From contig JAFWDX010000357.1 in NCBI GenBank assembly GCA_017515945.1, forward strand, positions 1 to 6,260: a DNA stretch of 6,260 nt. The letters run 5' to 3'. The translations under genes were made by a program, and so were the position numbers. The stretch comes from Blautia sp. (GTDB lineage: Bacteria; Bacillota; Clostridia; Lachnospirales; Lachnospiraceae). Each line of letters opens with the position of its first letter. The first letter of the stretch is position 1. The notes under the pieces were generated by a model, which saw only the letters and a list, made by a program, of their open reading frames with translations, was not told the origin of the DNA and ran no database searches. Below are positions 1-5,945 of this stretch, one piece after another.

Positions 1-231
1 GACGCTGCCACGGAAGATACGACTGAAGCTGCTGACGCTGCCGCGGAAGAGGCAACCGAAGCTGCTGATGCTGCCGCGGAAGAGGCGACTGAAGCTGCTG
101 ATGCTGCCACGGAAGAGGTGACCGAAGCTGTTGACGCTGCTGCGGAAGATGCCACCGAAGCTGTTGATGCTGCCGCGGAAGAGGCGACCGAAGCTGTTGA
201 TGCTGCCGCGGAAGAGGCGACCGAAGCTCCC
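1..231 (+). repeat. Seven in-frame tandem 33-bp repeats encoding an 11-residue unit
   Basis: The units begin at 1, 34, 67, 100, 133, 166 and 199. Each starts GAC/GAT-GCT and ends GAA-GCT followed by GCT, GTT or CCC. Differences are mostly third-position changes plus a few replacements: Ala/Thr at unit position 4, Ala/Val/Thr at position 7, and Ala changing to Val at position 11 from unit 4 onward. Units 6 and 7 are identical over their first 30 bases, which suggests recent duplication. The first complete unit starts at base 1, so the array probably extends upstream of the window. The period keeps frame, so gain or loss of copies would change protein length without a frameshift. Confidence 0.95.
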
Positions 232-576
232 GCTGAGGAACCACTTACCGACGAGGCTTCCACCGATAAAGCCTCCTCTGAATCTCCTGAGGAGTATTTT
301 GACAGCCTCACTATTGAGGAACAGGTTGACTACCTGGAAGGCACGATCAGCGCTTATGAAGAAATCGTGGTACAGGCACTTGATTATGTAAAAAAAGAGC
401 TTAATCTCGGAGTGCTTATGCAGATTTTCGGAATCGATGAAGCCAGCCTTGACTTCAGCCTGACTGCTCCGGAAGGATCTACACTTGAAGAAAGGCTCAA
501 TACCGTAAGCGAAAAGACTCAGCTGCTTGAAACAGTTGTTTCCCTTGTACATAAGCTTGTAGAGAATGTACAGTAA
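1..576 (+). CDS. Acidic 11-residue-repeat protein, C-terminal part (5' end outside window)
   Basis: Reading frame 1 is open from the first base to a TAA at 574-576, giving 191 residues. The gene therefore begins upstream of the window; the internal GTG at 118 lies inside a repeat unit and is not a credible start. Residues 1-77 are seven tandem copies of an 11-residue unit of the form D-A-A-(A/T)-E-(E/D)-(A/V/T)-T-E-A-(A/V), with no basic or aromatic residue. Residues 78-98 form a Ser/Thr/Glu/Pro-rich linker (two T-D pairs, S-P-E-E). Residues 99-191 look helical, with regularly spaced Leu/Ile/Val (LTIEEQVDYLEG, ALDYVKKELNLGVLMQIFG, ending LVHKLVENVQ), possibly a small coiled-coil or bundle domain. 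No signal peptide, sorting signal or membrane segment is visible in this part, so location is unknown. I do not recognise the family. It is convergent with the polA cluster and ends 64 bp from the polA stop. The reading frame is confident; the function is not. Confidence 0.85.
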   Translation, partial: DAATEDTTEAADAAAEEATEAADAAAEEATEAADAATEEVTEAVDAAAEDATEAVDAAAEEATEAVDAAAEEATEAPAEEPLTDEASTDKASSESPEEYFDSLTIEEQVDYLEGTISAYEEIVVQALDYVKKELNLGVLMQIFGIDEASLDFSLTAPEGSTLEERLNTVSEKTQLLETVVSLVHKLVENVQ

Positions 577-596
577 TATACAGTAATATACAGTTA
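569..596. repeat. 10-bp tandem repeat across the stop codon of the repeat-protein gene
   Basis: The unit TACAGTAATA occurs at 569-578 and 579-588, followed by a partial copy TACAGTTA at 589-596. The first copy contains the TAA stop (574-576) of the upstream gene. The array runs directly into the hairpin that starts at 596. It is AT-rich and looks like slippage or tandem duplication; no regulatory role can be assigned. Confidence 0.85.
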
Positions 597-640
597 TGGG
601 GTCAGGCTCCCGGACGTGGAAGCCTGACCCCATTTTTATT
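596..640 (+). terminator. Hairpin terminator between convergent genes, REP-like sequence
   Basis: ATGGGGTCAGGCT (596-608) pairs perfectly with AGCCTGACCCCAT (621-633): a 13-bp stem with a 12-nt loop, followed on the plus strand by TTTTATT (634-640). This fits a rho-independent terminator for the repeat-protein gene, whose stop is 19 nt upstream of the stem. The same hairpin begins 7 nt past the polA stop on the minus strand, but that side lacks a good T-run, so it would stop polA transcripts less well or mainly protect their 3' end. The GGGGTCAGGCTCC sequence resembles short extragenic palindromes of the REP type, so it may be a repeat that also serves as a terminator. Confidence 0.8.
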
Positions 641-3289
641 TCACTTCGCGTCATACCACGTGGCGCCTTCATGCATGTCGATCTCCAGCTCCACAGAAAG
701 CTGCGCCGCCCCCTGCATCTCCTCGGCAAGGATCCGGGCGACCTTTTCACGCTCATCTGCGGCAGTCTCAACGAGCAGCTCATCATGCACCTGCAGCAGG
801 AGTCTCGAGCGCAATTCCTCTTTTTTCAGCCGCCTGTCCACTCTGTTCATGGCGATTTTGATAATATCCGCCGCAGTCCCCTGGATCGGGGAGTTCATGG
901 CGACCCTTTCCCCAAAGGAACGCTGCATGAAATTGCCGGAGGCAAGCTCCGGAATGGGGCGTCTGCGGCCGTACATCGTGCTCACGTATCCTTCTTTTTT
1001 CCCCTGTTCCACCAGAGAATTCAGAAAGCTCCGGATCCCTGGGTAGGTCTGGAAGTATTTCTCGATGTACTCTTGTGCCTCTTTTCGTGATATGCTCAGG
1101 TCCTGGCTCAGTCCAAAGGAACTGATCCCGTATACGATACCGAAATTGACCGCCTTGGCATTGCGCCGCTGCAGGGCTGTCACCTCGTCAAACGGTACAT
1201 GGAAAACCTGAGACGCCGTAAGTCTGTGAATGTCCTGTGCCTCCCTGTACGCCTGGATCAGCTTCTCATCGCCGGACATATGGGCCAGTACGCGCAGTTC
1301 GATCTGTGAATAGTCCGCATCTGTAAACACAAAACCGTCCGCCGGCACAAAAACCTTTCGGATCAGTCTGCCCAGCTCGATCCGTACCGGGATATTCTGG
1401 AGGTTGGGTTCGGTGCTGCTGATGCGGCCGGTGGCTGTGATGGTCTGATTAAAGGTCGTATGGATCCTGCCGTCGGCCGCGATCTGTCCGGCCAGACCGT
1501 CCGCATAGGTAGATTTAAGCTTTGCCAGCTGCCTGTATTCCAGGATGCTCCTCACCACAGGCTGATCCTCCGCCAGCTTTTCCAGGATATCCGCCGCCGT
1601 GGAATAGCCGGTCTTCGTCTTTTTGCCGCCCGGCAGTCCCATCTTTTCAAAGAGGATCACACCCAGCTGTTTGGGGGAATTCAGGTTGAATTCCTCTCCG
1701 GCCATCTCATAGATCTCCTGCTCCAGCTCACCGATCCTCACCTGCAGCTGTTTTCCATAACTGATCAGTTCCTCTGCCTGTACCCTGATCCCCTGCCTTT
1801 CCATTCCGGCCAGGGTAAAGATAAGGGGCAGTTCAATCTGCTCATAGATATCCAGCATGCCCTGTTCTGTCAGCTTTTGCGTCAGGTTTTCCCGGCAGGC
1901 GGCAGCCGTATAGGCGCTGCAGCACGCATATCGCGAAAAATTCTCCGGAGCTTTATCCCACGCTGCCGCTAGCCCTTTCTTTCCCAGCAGTTCTTCCCCG
2001 GCCGGCAGGATCCTGCCGCCCAGATAATCCCTTGCCAGCGCCTCATATGGATAACTGCCCAGGAGCGGATTGAGCAGGTAGGCAGCCACACCGGCATCAA
2101 AGACGGGGCAGTCATCGGGCAGACCGGCTGCAAGGACCAACGGTTTGACGGACACCGCACAGAGCAGTGTCCTTCCGGCCAGGCCTCTCAGCCCTTTATA
2201 CAGTTCGTCCGCCTCCAGCTCCCTTCCGACAGCCAGGTAATAATTCTCGTCCTCAGAAAGAGAAATGCCCAGACCATAGGTCACCTGTCCCTCCGCAAGC
2301 AGACATAATCCCACCTGCGGGGCGGCGCCGGCTCTTTCAAAGACATGTGCGGCACCTTCCTGATCCTCGATGGTAAAGAAGGAGGTCTCCAGTGACTGCG
2401 TGTCCTCATCCACATGTGAAGCCTGCCCGAAAAGCTCCAGCAAGTTATTAAAATCCAGCCTGCGGCACAATGCGTAAGCTTCATCCGTAAACAGATTTTT
2501 TAAAGCGGCGCTCTCCATATCCAGGCTGACCGGCGCAGCCGTGTCAATCGTAGCCAGTTTTTTGGAAAGCAGCGCCATGTCGTAATGGGACTTAAGCGAT
2601 TCACGGGCTTTAGGCGGCTTTACCTCCTCCACATTGGCGTATGCGTTTTCGATGGTGCCGAACTGGCCGATGATCCTGGCCGCCGTTTTCTCACCGACCC
2701 CCGGAATACCCGGGATATTATCCGAAGAATCACCCATAAGGGCCTTTAATTCAATGATCTGCGGCGGAGTCACCTGGTATTTCTCCAGGACGTCAGGCGC
2801 ATAATAATCCTCCACCGTCGTATTTCCTTTGGAGGTTTTGGGCATGCGGATCTTTACATGATCCGTGCAAAGCTGGAGCAGATCCCGGTCTCCGGACAGG
2901 ATCGTGACGTCTCTTCCTTCTCTCTCTCCCGTCCGCGCCAGTGTCCCCAGGATATCATCCGCCTCATATCCCTCCTGTGTGACGATCGGGATACCCATGG
3001 CGGCAAGCATCTCTTTGATCAGCGGCACCTGCTGCCTGAGCTCCTCCGGCATCGGCTTGCGGGTGCCCTTATACTGATCGTACATTTTGTGGCGGAAGGT
3101 CGGCGCATGCAGATCAAAGGCAACGGCCAGATAATCCGGTTTTTCTTCCTCCAGGGTCTTGAGCATGATCTTAAGGAAGCCATAAACCGCGCCTGTGTGC
3201 AGCCCCTCTGTATTGGTCAGATCCGGCAGCCCGTAAAATGCCCGGTTGAGCATGCTGTGGCCGTCGATCAACAACAGTTTTTCACTCAT
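641..3289 (-). CDS. polA: DNA polymerase I
   Basis: The product has 882 residues, the usual length for a full Pol I. It fills gaps and removes RNA primers from Okazaki fragments and acts in excision repair. Residues 1 to about 290 are the 5'-nuclease domain: DGHSMLNRAFYG near the start, EGYEADDILG at 106-115, SGDRDLLQL at 132-140, and GDSSDNIPGIPGVGEKTA at 186-203 (helix-hairpin-helix). Residues about 300-475 are the 3'-5' exonuclease-like domain with most metal ligands lost. The polymerase domain follows with motif A ADYSQIELR (catalytic Asp659), the O-helix RRNAKAVNFGIVYG (Arg708, Lys712, Phe716, Tyr720) and motif C QVHDE (Asp836, Glu837). TGRISSTEPNLQNIP at 620-634 is also typical. The ATG at 3287-3289 follows a GAGGAT ribosome site at 7 nt, and MSEKLLLIDGHSM is a standard Pol I N-terminus. 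It is the last gene of the cluster, 11 nt after the UPF0210 gene. Confidence 0.98.
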   Translation of the reverse strand: MSEKLLLIDGHSMLNRAFYGLPDLTNTEGLHTGAVYGFLKIMLKTLEEEKPDYLAVAFDLHAPTFRHKMYDQYKGTRKPMPEELRQQVPLIKEMLAAMGIPIVTQEGYEADDILGTLARTGEREGRDVTILSGDRDLLQLCTDHVKIRMPKTSKGNTTVEDYYAPDVLEKYQVTPPQIIELKALMGDSSDNIPGIPGVGEKTAARIIGQFGTIENAYANVEEVKPPKARESLKSHYDMALLSKKLATIDTAAPVSLDMESAALKNLFTDEAYALCRRLDFNNLLELFGQASHVDEDTQSLETSFFTIEDQEGAAHVFERAGAAPQVGLCLLAEGQVTYGLGISLSEDENYYLAVGRELEADELYKGLRGLAGRTLLCAVSVKPLVLAAGLPDDCPVFDAGVAAYLLNPLLGSYPYEALARDYLGGRILPAGEELLGKKGLAAAWDKAPENFSRYACCSAYTAAACRENLTQKLTEQGMLDIYEQIELPLIFTLAGMERQGIRVQAEELISYGKQLQVRIGELEQEIYEMAGEEFNLNSPKQLGVILFEKMGLPGGKKTKTGYSTAADILEKLAEDQPVVRSILEYRQLAKLKSTYADGLAGQIAADGRIHTTFNQTITATGRISSTEPNLQNIPVRIELGRLIRKVFVPADGFVFTDADYSQIELRVLAHMSGDEKLIQAYREAQDIHRLTASQVFHVPFDEVTALQRRNAKAVNFGIVYGISSFGLSQDLSISRKEAQEYIEKYFQTYPGIRSFLNSLVEQGKKEGYVSTMYGRRRPIPELASGNFMQRSFGERVAMNSPIQGTAADIIKIAMNRVDRRLKKEELRSRLLLQVHDELLVETAADEREKVARILAEEMQGAAQLSVELEIDMHEGATWYDAK

Positions 3290-3296
3290 GATGGGG

Positions 3297-3302
3297 ATCC
3301 TC
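3297..3302 (-). promoter_or_regulatory. polA ribosome binding site overlapping the upstream stop codon
   Basis: On the minus strand, GAGGAT lies 7 nt before the polA ATG and shares bases with the TGA stop (3301-3303) of the UPF0210 gene. Ribosomes finishing UPF0210 would be placed on the polA start, so translational coupling is likely. This is an inference from spacing only. Confidence 0.7.
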
Positions 3303-4665
3303 AGTTTTTAAAGCTGTGTATAGGTGCCGGAATCCTCCCGCCTCTGGCAATAAAGGATTCACAGGAAAACGCATTCACCGGCATGATCGGCGCATGCCCC
3401 AGCAGCCCGCCGAACTCCACGGATTCACCGACGCCCTTGCCGGCTACCGGGATCAGACGGACCGCGGTGGTTTTGTTGTTGATCATGCCGATCGCGGCTT
3501 CATCGGCGATAATGCCCGAAATGGTCGCCGCGCTGGTATCTCCGGGTATGGCGATCATGTCCAGGCCGACAGAGCAGACACAGGTCATGGCTTCGAGCTT
3601 CTCCAGCGTCAGCGCACCTTCCGTTACGGCCTCGATCATTCCCTGGTCTTCGCTGACCGGGATAAAAGCGCCGCTCAGACCTCCCACGGATGTGGATGCC
3701 ATCACGCCGCCCTTCTTTACGGAATCGTTCAGCAATGCCAGAGCCGCGGTCGTACCCGGCGCGCCGGCACGCTCAAGGCCGATCTCCTGCAGGATTTCCG
3801 CCACAGAATCTCCAATGGCCGGTGTCGGAGCCAGAGACAGGTCCACAATGCCAAAGGGCACACCCAGCCGTCTGGATGCCTCCTGCGCGACCAGCTGGCC
3901 GACACGGGTCACCTTGAAGGCGGTCTTTTTGATGGTCTCACAGACAGTCTGGAAATCTTTTCCACGGACGCTCTCCAGAGCGGTTCTGACAACTCCGGGA
4001 CCGCTGACACCGACATTGATGACCGTGTCTCCCTCCGTAACCCCATGGAAAGCGCCTGCCATAAAGGGATTGTCATCCGGTGCGTTGCAAAAGACCACCA
4101 GTTTCGCGCATCCCAGCGAATCTCTGTCACGTGTGGCCTCCGCCGTCTGCAAAATGATCTCGCCCAGGAGGCGGATCGCGTCCATATCAAGTCCTGTGCG
4201 GGTGGATCCCACATTGATGGAGCTGCAGACATTCTCCGTCCTGGCCAGGGCCTGGGGAACTGAACGGATCAGCAGCTCCTCAGCAGGCGTCATCCCCTTG
4301 CTGACCAGAGCGGAATAACCCCCAAGGAAATTGACGCCCACCTCTCGCGCCGCCCTGTCAAGTGTGACGGCCAGGGAGACAAAATCCTCTTCGCTCCTGC
4401 ATGCGGCACTGCCGATCAGCGCAGCGGGCGTCACGGAGATCCTCTTATTGACGATGGGAATTCCGTATTCCCGGGAGATTGCTTCCCCTTCCTTCACCAG
4501 ATGTGCCGCCTTATGCGTGATCTTGTCATAAACCTTCTGATTCAGGCGCGTCAGGTCCGCGTCAATACAGTCGAGCAGGCTGATACCCATGGTAATGGTC
4601 CTCACGTCCAGGTTTTCCCGCTCGATCATCTTGTTTGTCTCATTGACTTCATATATATTGATCAT
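3301..4665 (-). CDS. UPF0210 (DUF711) 'PFL family' protein
   Basis: The product has 454 residues, the normal length for UPF0210. The N-terminus MINIYEV...[21 protein letters not shown] is characteristic, as are [13 protein letters not shown], a Gly/Ala-rich middle, and the C-terminal [11 protein letters not shown]...[11 protein letters not shown]. The family is known as a structural relative of pyruvate formate-lyase, but here I see no RVxGY glycyl-radical loop and no adjacent active-site cysteine pair, so glycyl-radical catalysis is not supported; biochemical role unknown. Start choice: an in-frame GTG exists 9 nt upstream (4672-4674), but it is part of the Shine-Dalgarno GAGGTG, which sits 6 nt before the ATG at 4663-4665; family members also start at MINIYEV. 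It lies 10 nt after an ACT-domain gene, a pairing seen widely in bacteria, suggesting the two proteins work together, perhaps with ACT sensing a small ligand. Confidence 0.93.
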   Translation of the reverse strand: MINIYEVNETNKMIERENLDVRTITMGISLLDCIDADLTRLNQKVYDKITHKAAHLVKEGEAISREYGIPIVNKRISVTPAALIGSAACRSEEDFVSLAVTLDRAAREVGVNFLGGYSALVSKGMTPAEELLIRSVPQALARTENVCSSINVGSTRTGLDMDAIRLLGEIILQTAEATRDRDSLGCAKLVVFCNAPDDNPFMAGAFHGVTEGDTVINVGVSGPGVVRTALESVRGKDFQTVCETIKKTAFKVTRVGQLVAQEASRRLGVPFGIVDLSLAPTPAIGDSVAEILQEIGLERAGAPGTTAALALLNDSVKKGGVMASTSVGGLSGAFIPVSEDQGMIEAVTEGALTLEKLEAMTCVCSVGLDMIAIPGDTSAATISGIIADEAAIGMINNKTTAVRLIPVAGKGVGESVEFGGLLGHAPIMPVNAFSCESFIARGGRIPAPIHSFKN

Positions 4666-4671
4666 CTGTCT

Positions 4672-4677
4672 CACCTC
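4672..4677 (-). promoter_or_regulatory. Ribosome binding site that decides the UPF0210 start
   Basis: GAGGTG on the minus strand lies 6 nt before the ATG at 4663-4665. It overlaps the TGA stop of the ACT-domain gene (4676-4678) and contains the upstream in-frame GTG. This makes that GTG a poor start and the ATG the likely one, and suggests coupling with the upstream gene. Confidence 0.75.
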
Positions 4678-4948
4678 AGATCCGATGCATCATTTCAAAG
4701 ATATCCTCATGCTGGCAGTGGATGACCACGCCGATATCCCTGCCCAGCGCATCCAGCTCGTCAGACAGCATTCCCTGATCCTTAGGAGAAGCGGACGCAT
4801 CCGTCACCATCATCATATTAAAATATCCCTGCACGATCGTCTGGGATATATCCAGGATGTTTACCTGGTTTTCGGCCAGGTATGTGCACACACGTGCAAT
4901 GATGCCCACCTTGTCTTTTCCGACAACTGTAATGATCGTTTTTTTCAT
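4676..4948 (-). CDS. UPF0237 family ACT-domain protein
   Basis: The product is a 90-residue protein that is a single ACT domain. [20 protein letters not shown] at residues 1-20 is the beta1-loop-alpha1 segment, with the G-x-D/K-x-x-G-I turn typical of ACT ligand sites; [18 protein letters not shown] at 30-47 is the next strand pair; the C-terminus [15 protein letters not shown] is a UPF0237 signature. ACT domains usually bind amino acids or other small ligands as dimers; the ligand here cannot be read from sequence. No DNA-binding or catalytic domain is attached. The ATG at 4946-4948 has an AGGAGG site at 7 nt. The gene is 15 nt downstream of the WalJ-type gene and 10 nt upstream of the UPF0210 gene, the common partner of this family. 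Presumably a cytoplasmic regulatory subunit. Confidence 0.93.
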   Translation of the reverse strand: MKKTIITVVGKDKVGIIARVCTYLAENQVNILDISQTIVQGYFNMMMVTDASASPKDQGMLSDELDALGRDIGVVIHCQHEDIFEMMHRI

Positions 4949-4955
4949 CTCTCCG

Positions 4956-4961
4956 CCTCCT
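4956..4961 (-). promoter_or_regulatory. Ribosome binding site of the ACT-domain gene
   Basis: A perfect AGGAGG on the minus strand, 7 nt before the ATG, lies in the 15-nt gap after the WalJ-type gene's stop (4964-4966). It is the strongest ribosome site in the cluster, so this small protein may be made in more copies than its neighbours. Confidence 0.8.
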
Positions 4962-4963
4962 GA

Positions 4964-5761
4964 TCAGAAAGTAATCACACCGGACATTTCATTTCTGCCG
5001 GCGACCCTGATGTCGAAATCGCCGGCCTTGTATGGATTGTCACCCATGGTGAGCTCTGAACATACAGTCTCATAAGCCAGCTCTTCGTAGTTGTTATCTT
5101 TGCTCAAATGTCCCAGCAGTACAGTTTTCAGTCTGTCATGGGCGATCCGGCACAGGAGCCGTCCTGCGTTTTCATTGGAAAGATGTCCCCTGTCTCCCAT
5201 GATCCTCAGTTTCAGATTGTATGGATACGGTCCGACCTGCAGCATGTTCAGGTCATGATTGGACTCGATCAGCATGACATCCAGCTTTTCCAGATTGTCC
5301 ACGATGTAGTCCGTATACTTTCCCATATCCGTAGCAACGGCAGCCGCGCGTCCGCAGGCCTCCACCCGGTATCCCACCGGCTGAGCCGCATCGTGTGGCA
5401 CCGTAAACGGGCGGATCTGCATATCTCCCAGAGCAAAATACTCATCCTCCCGGATCTCATGAAACAGCTCTTTGTCCACCTCGCCCAATGCCTTTCCGCG
5501 GAAAAGCGCGTCTGCAGTCCCGCCCGTGAGATATACCGGTATGTGATGCCTGCGGGCCAGCACCCCCAGTCCCTGGATATGATCGGCATGCTCATGCGTG
5601 ATCAGGATGCCGGAAATATCCCTGCCCGCCAGATCCAGTGCTTTCAATCCCTGTTCGATCCTCCGGCAGCTGATCCCCGCATCCACTAATATGTGCGTCG
5701 TCTCTGTTCCTATATACACGCAGTTGCCGCTGCTTCCGCTGGCGATACTGCACATCCTCAT
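4964..5761 (-). CDS. walJ: YycJ/WalJ-type metallo-beta-lactamase-fold hydrolase
   Basis: The product has 265 residues, close to the usual YycJ/WalJ length. The N-terminus CSIASGSSGNCVYIG and LVDAGIS (26-32) are typical of the family. Metal ligands are visible: T-H56-E-H58-A-D60-H61, P-H123-D, A-T-D145-M-G and G-H218-LS, plus SNHD at 167-170 and GHLSNENAGRLL at 192-203. It should be an active two-metal hydrolase. The family is named for its place in wal (yycFG) operons of Bacillus-like bacteria and, as I recall, a YycJ protein has been reported as a double-stranded DNA exonuclease linked to mismatch repair; that function is transferred, not shown here. No walR or walK is nearby. The start ATG at 5759-5761 has an AAAGGGGAA site 9 nt away; a second ATG two codons later is too far from it. 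It is the first gene of the cluster, about 50 nt after a good promoter. Confidence 0.9.
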   Translation of the reverse strand: MRMCSIASGSSGNCVYIGTETTHILVDAGISCRRIEQGLKALDLAGRDISGILITHEHADHIQGLGVLARRHHIPVYLTGGTADALFRGKALGEVDKELFHEIREDEYFALGDMQIRPFTVPHDAAQPVGYRVEACGRAAAVATDMGKYTDYIVDNLEKLDVMLIESNHDLNMLQVGPYPYNLKLRIMGDRGHLSNENAGRLLCRIAHDRLKTVLLGHLSKDNNYEELAYETVCSELTMGDNPYKAGDFDIRVAGRNEMSGVITF

Positions 5762-5770
5762 TTTACAGTT

Positions 5771-5775
5771 CCCCT
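5771..5775 (-). promoter_or_regulatory. Ribosome binding site of the walJ-type gene
   Basis: AGGGG (minus strand, within AAAGGGGAAC) lies 9 nt before the ATG at 5759-5761 and 15 nt before the alternative ATG at 5753-5755, which favours the first. Confidence 0.65.
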
Positions 5776-5816
5776 TTCGATCCGCCTGATCCAGACGAAA
5801 ATATTTACAGGCTTAA

Positions 5817-5845
5817 TGTATAATTATTTGTAACTGTTCAGTCAA
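5817..5845 (-). promoter_or_regulatory. Sigma-A type promoter of the walJ-ACT-UPF0210-polA cluster
   Basis: On the minus strand TTGACT (5845-5840) and TATACA (5822-5817) are separated by exactly 17 nt of AT-rich DNA. The predicted start of transcription is near 5810, giving a leader of about 50 nt. The -35 box straddles the terminal inverted repeat of the neighbouring MITE-like element: its last T pairs with A5840 of the arm and the rest lies just inside the element. The -10 box lies just outside. No operator is obvious other than the repeat arms. Confidence 0.7.
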
Positions 5846-5933
5846 CACCTCGCATTTACTGCGACACCGCAGGCGTGCCTTGGCAGGTGCGTAAGAAAAA
5901 AGCTGAACAGTTATAATTATTTGTAACTGTTCA
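5819..5933. repeat. MITE-like element with terminal inverted repeats and flanking direct repeats
   Basis: The core runs from 5831 to 5913 (83 bp) and is bounded by an 11-bp perfect inverted repeat, TAACTGTTCAG (5831-5841) and CTGAACAGTTA (5903-5913). It is flanked on both sides by TAATTATTTG (5821-5830 and 5914-5923). A third copy of the arm, TAACTGTTCA, follows at 5924-5933, so a 22-bp segment at 5819-5840 recurs exactly at 5912-5933. The interior is GC-rich and can fold: CACCT (5846-5850) with AGGTG (5885-5889), TGCG (5860-5863) with CGCA (5868-5871). It contains no open frame of note. The design fits a small non-autonomous mobile or REP/MITE-type repeat; an 'only structured-RNA' reading is less likely because of the flanking direct repeats. 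No transposase gene is in the window. Confidence 0.6.
5896..5933 (-). terminator. Possible minus-strand terminator upstream of the walJ promoter
   Basis: TGAACAGTTA (5904-5913) and TAACTGTTCA (5924-5933) form a perfect 10-bp stem with a 10-nt loop. On the minus strand it is followed after GC by a run of six T (A on the plus strand, 5896-5901). It could block read-through into the walJ promoter from the right. The stem is AT-rich and belongs to the MITE-like element, so termination is uncertain. Confidence 0.35.
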
Positions 5934-5945
5934 CGGTCTGGCTGA

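Noticed and set aside
131..391. Second frame through the 33-bp repeats (Leu/Arg/Pro-rich)
   Set aside because: Open only because the repeat period is a multiple of three; the other frame has the normal acidic composition and continues into a non-repeat domain.
596..1090. Plus-strand open frame beginning in the hairpin
   Set aside because: It starts inside the terminator stem and runs antisense to the conserved polymerase motifs of polA; no ribosome site.
2858..4318. Long open frame of 486 codons on the plus strand
   Set aside because: It lies opposite the clearly recognised polA and UPF0210 genes, its product is Ser/Pro/Arg-rich without family motifs, and it spans both genes; an antisense shadow.
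5108..5689. Plus-strand open frame opposite the walJ-type gene
   Set aside because: The minus strand encodes all metal-binding motifs of the metallo-beta-lactamase fold; the opposite frame shows no motifs.
5831..5940. CRISPR repeat or riboswitch reading of the repeated segment
   Set aside because: There are only two copies of the 22-bp direct repeat with one spacer-like interval, the interval is bounded by inverted arms, and no cas gene or expression platform is seen; a MITE-like repeat fits better.
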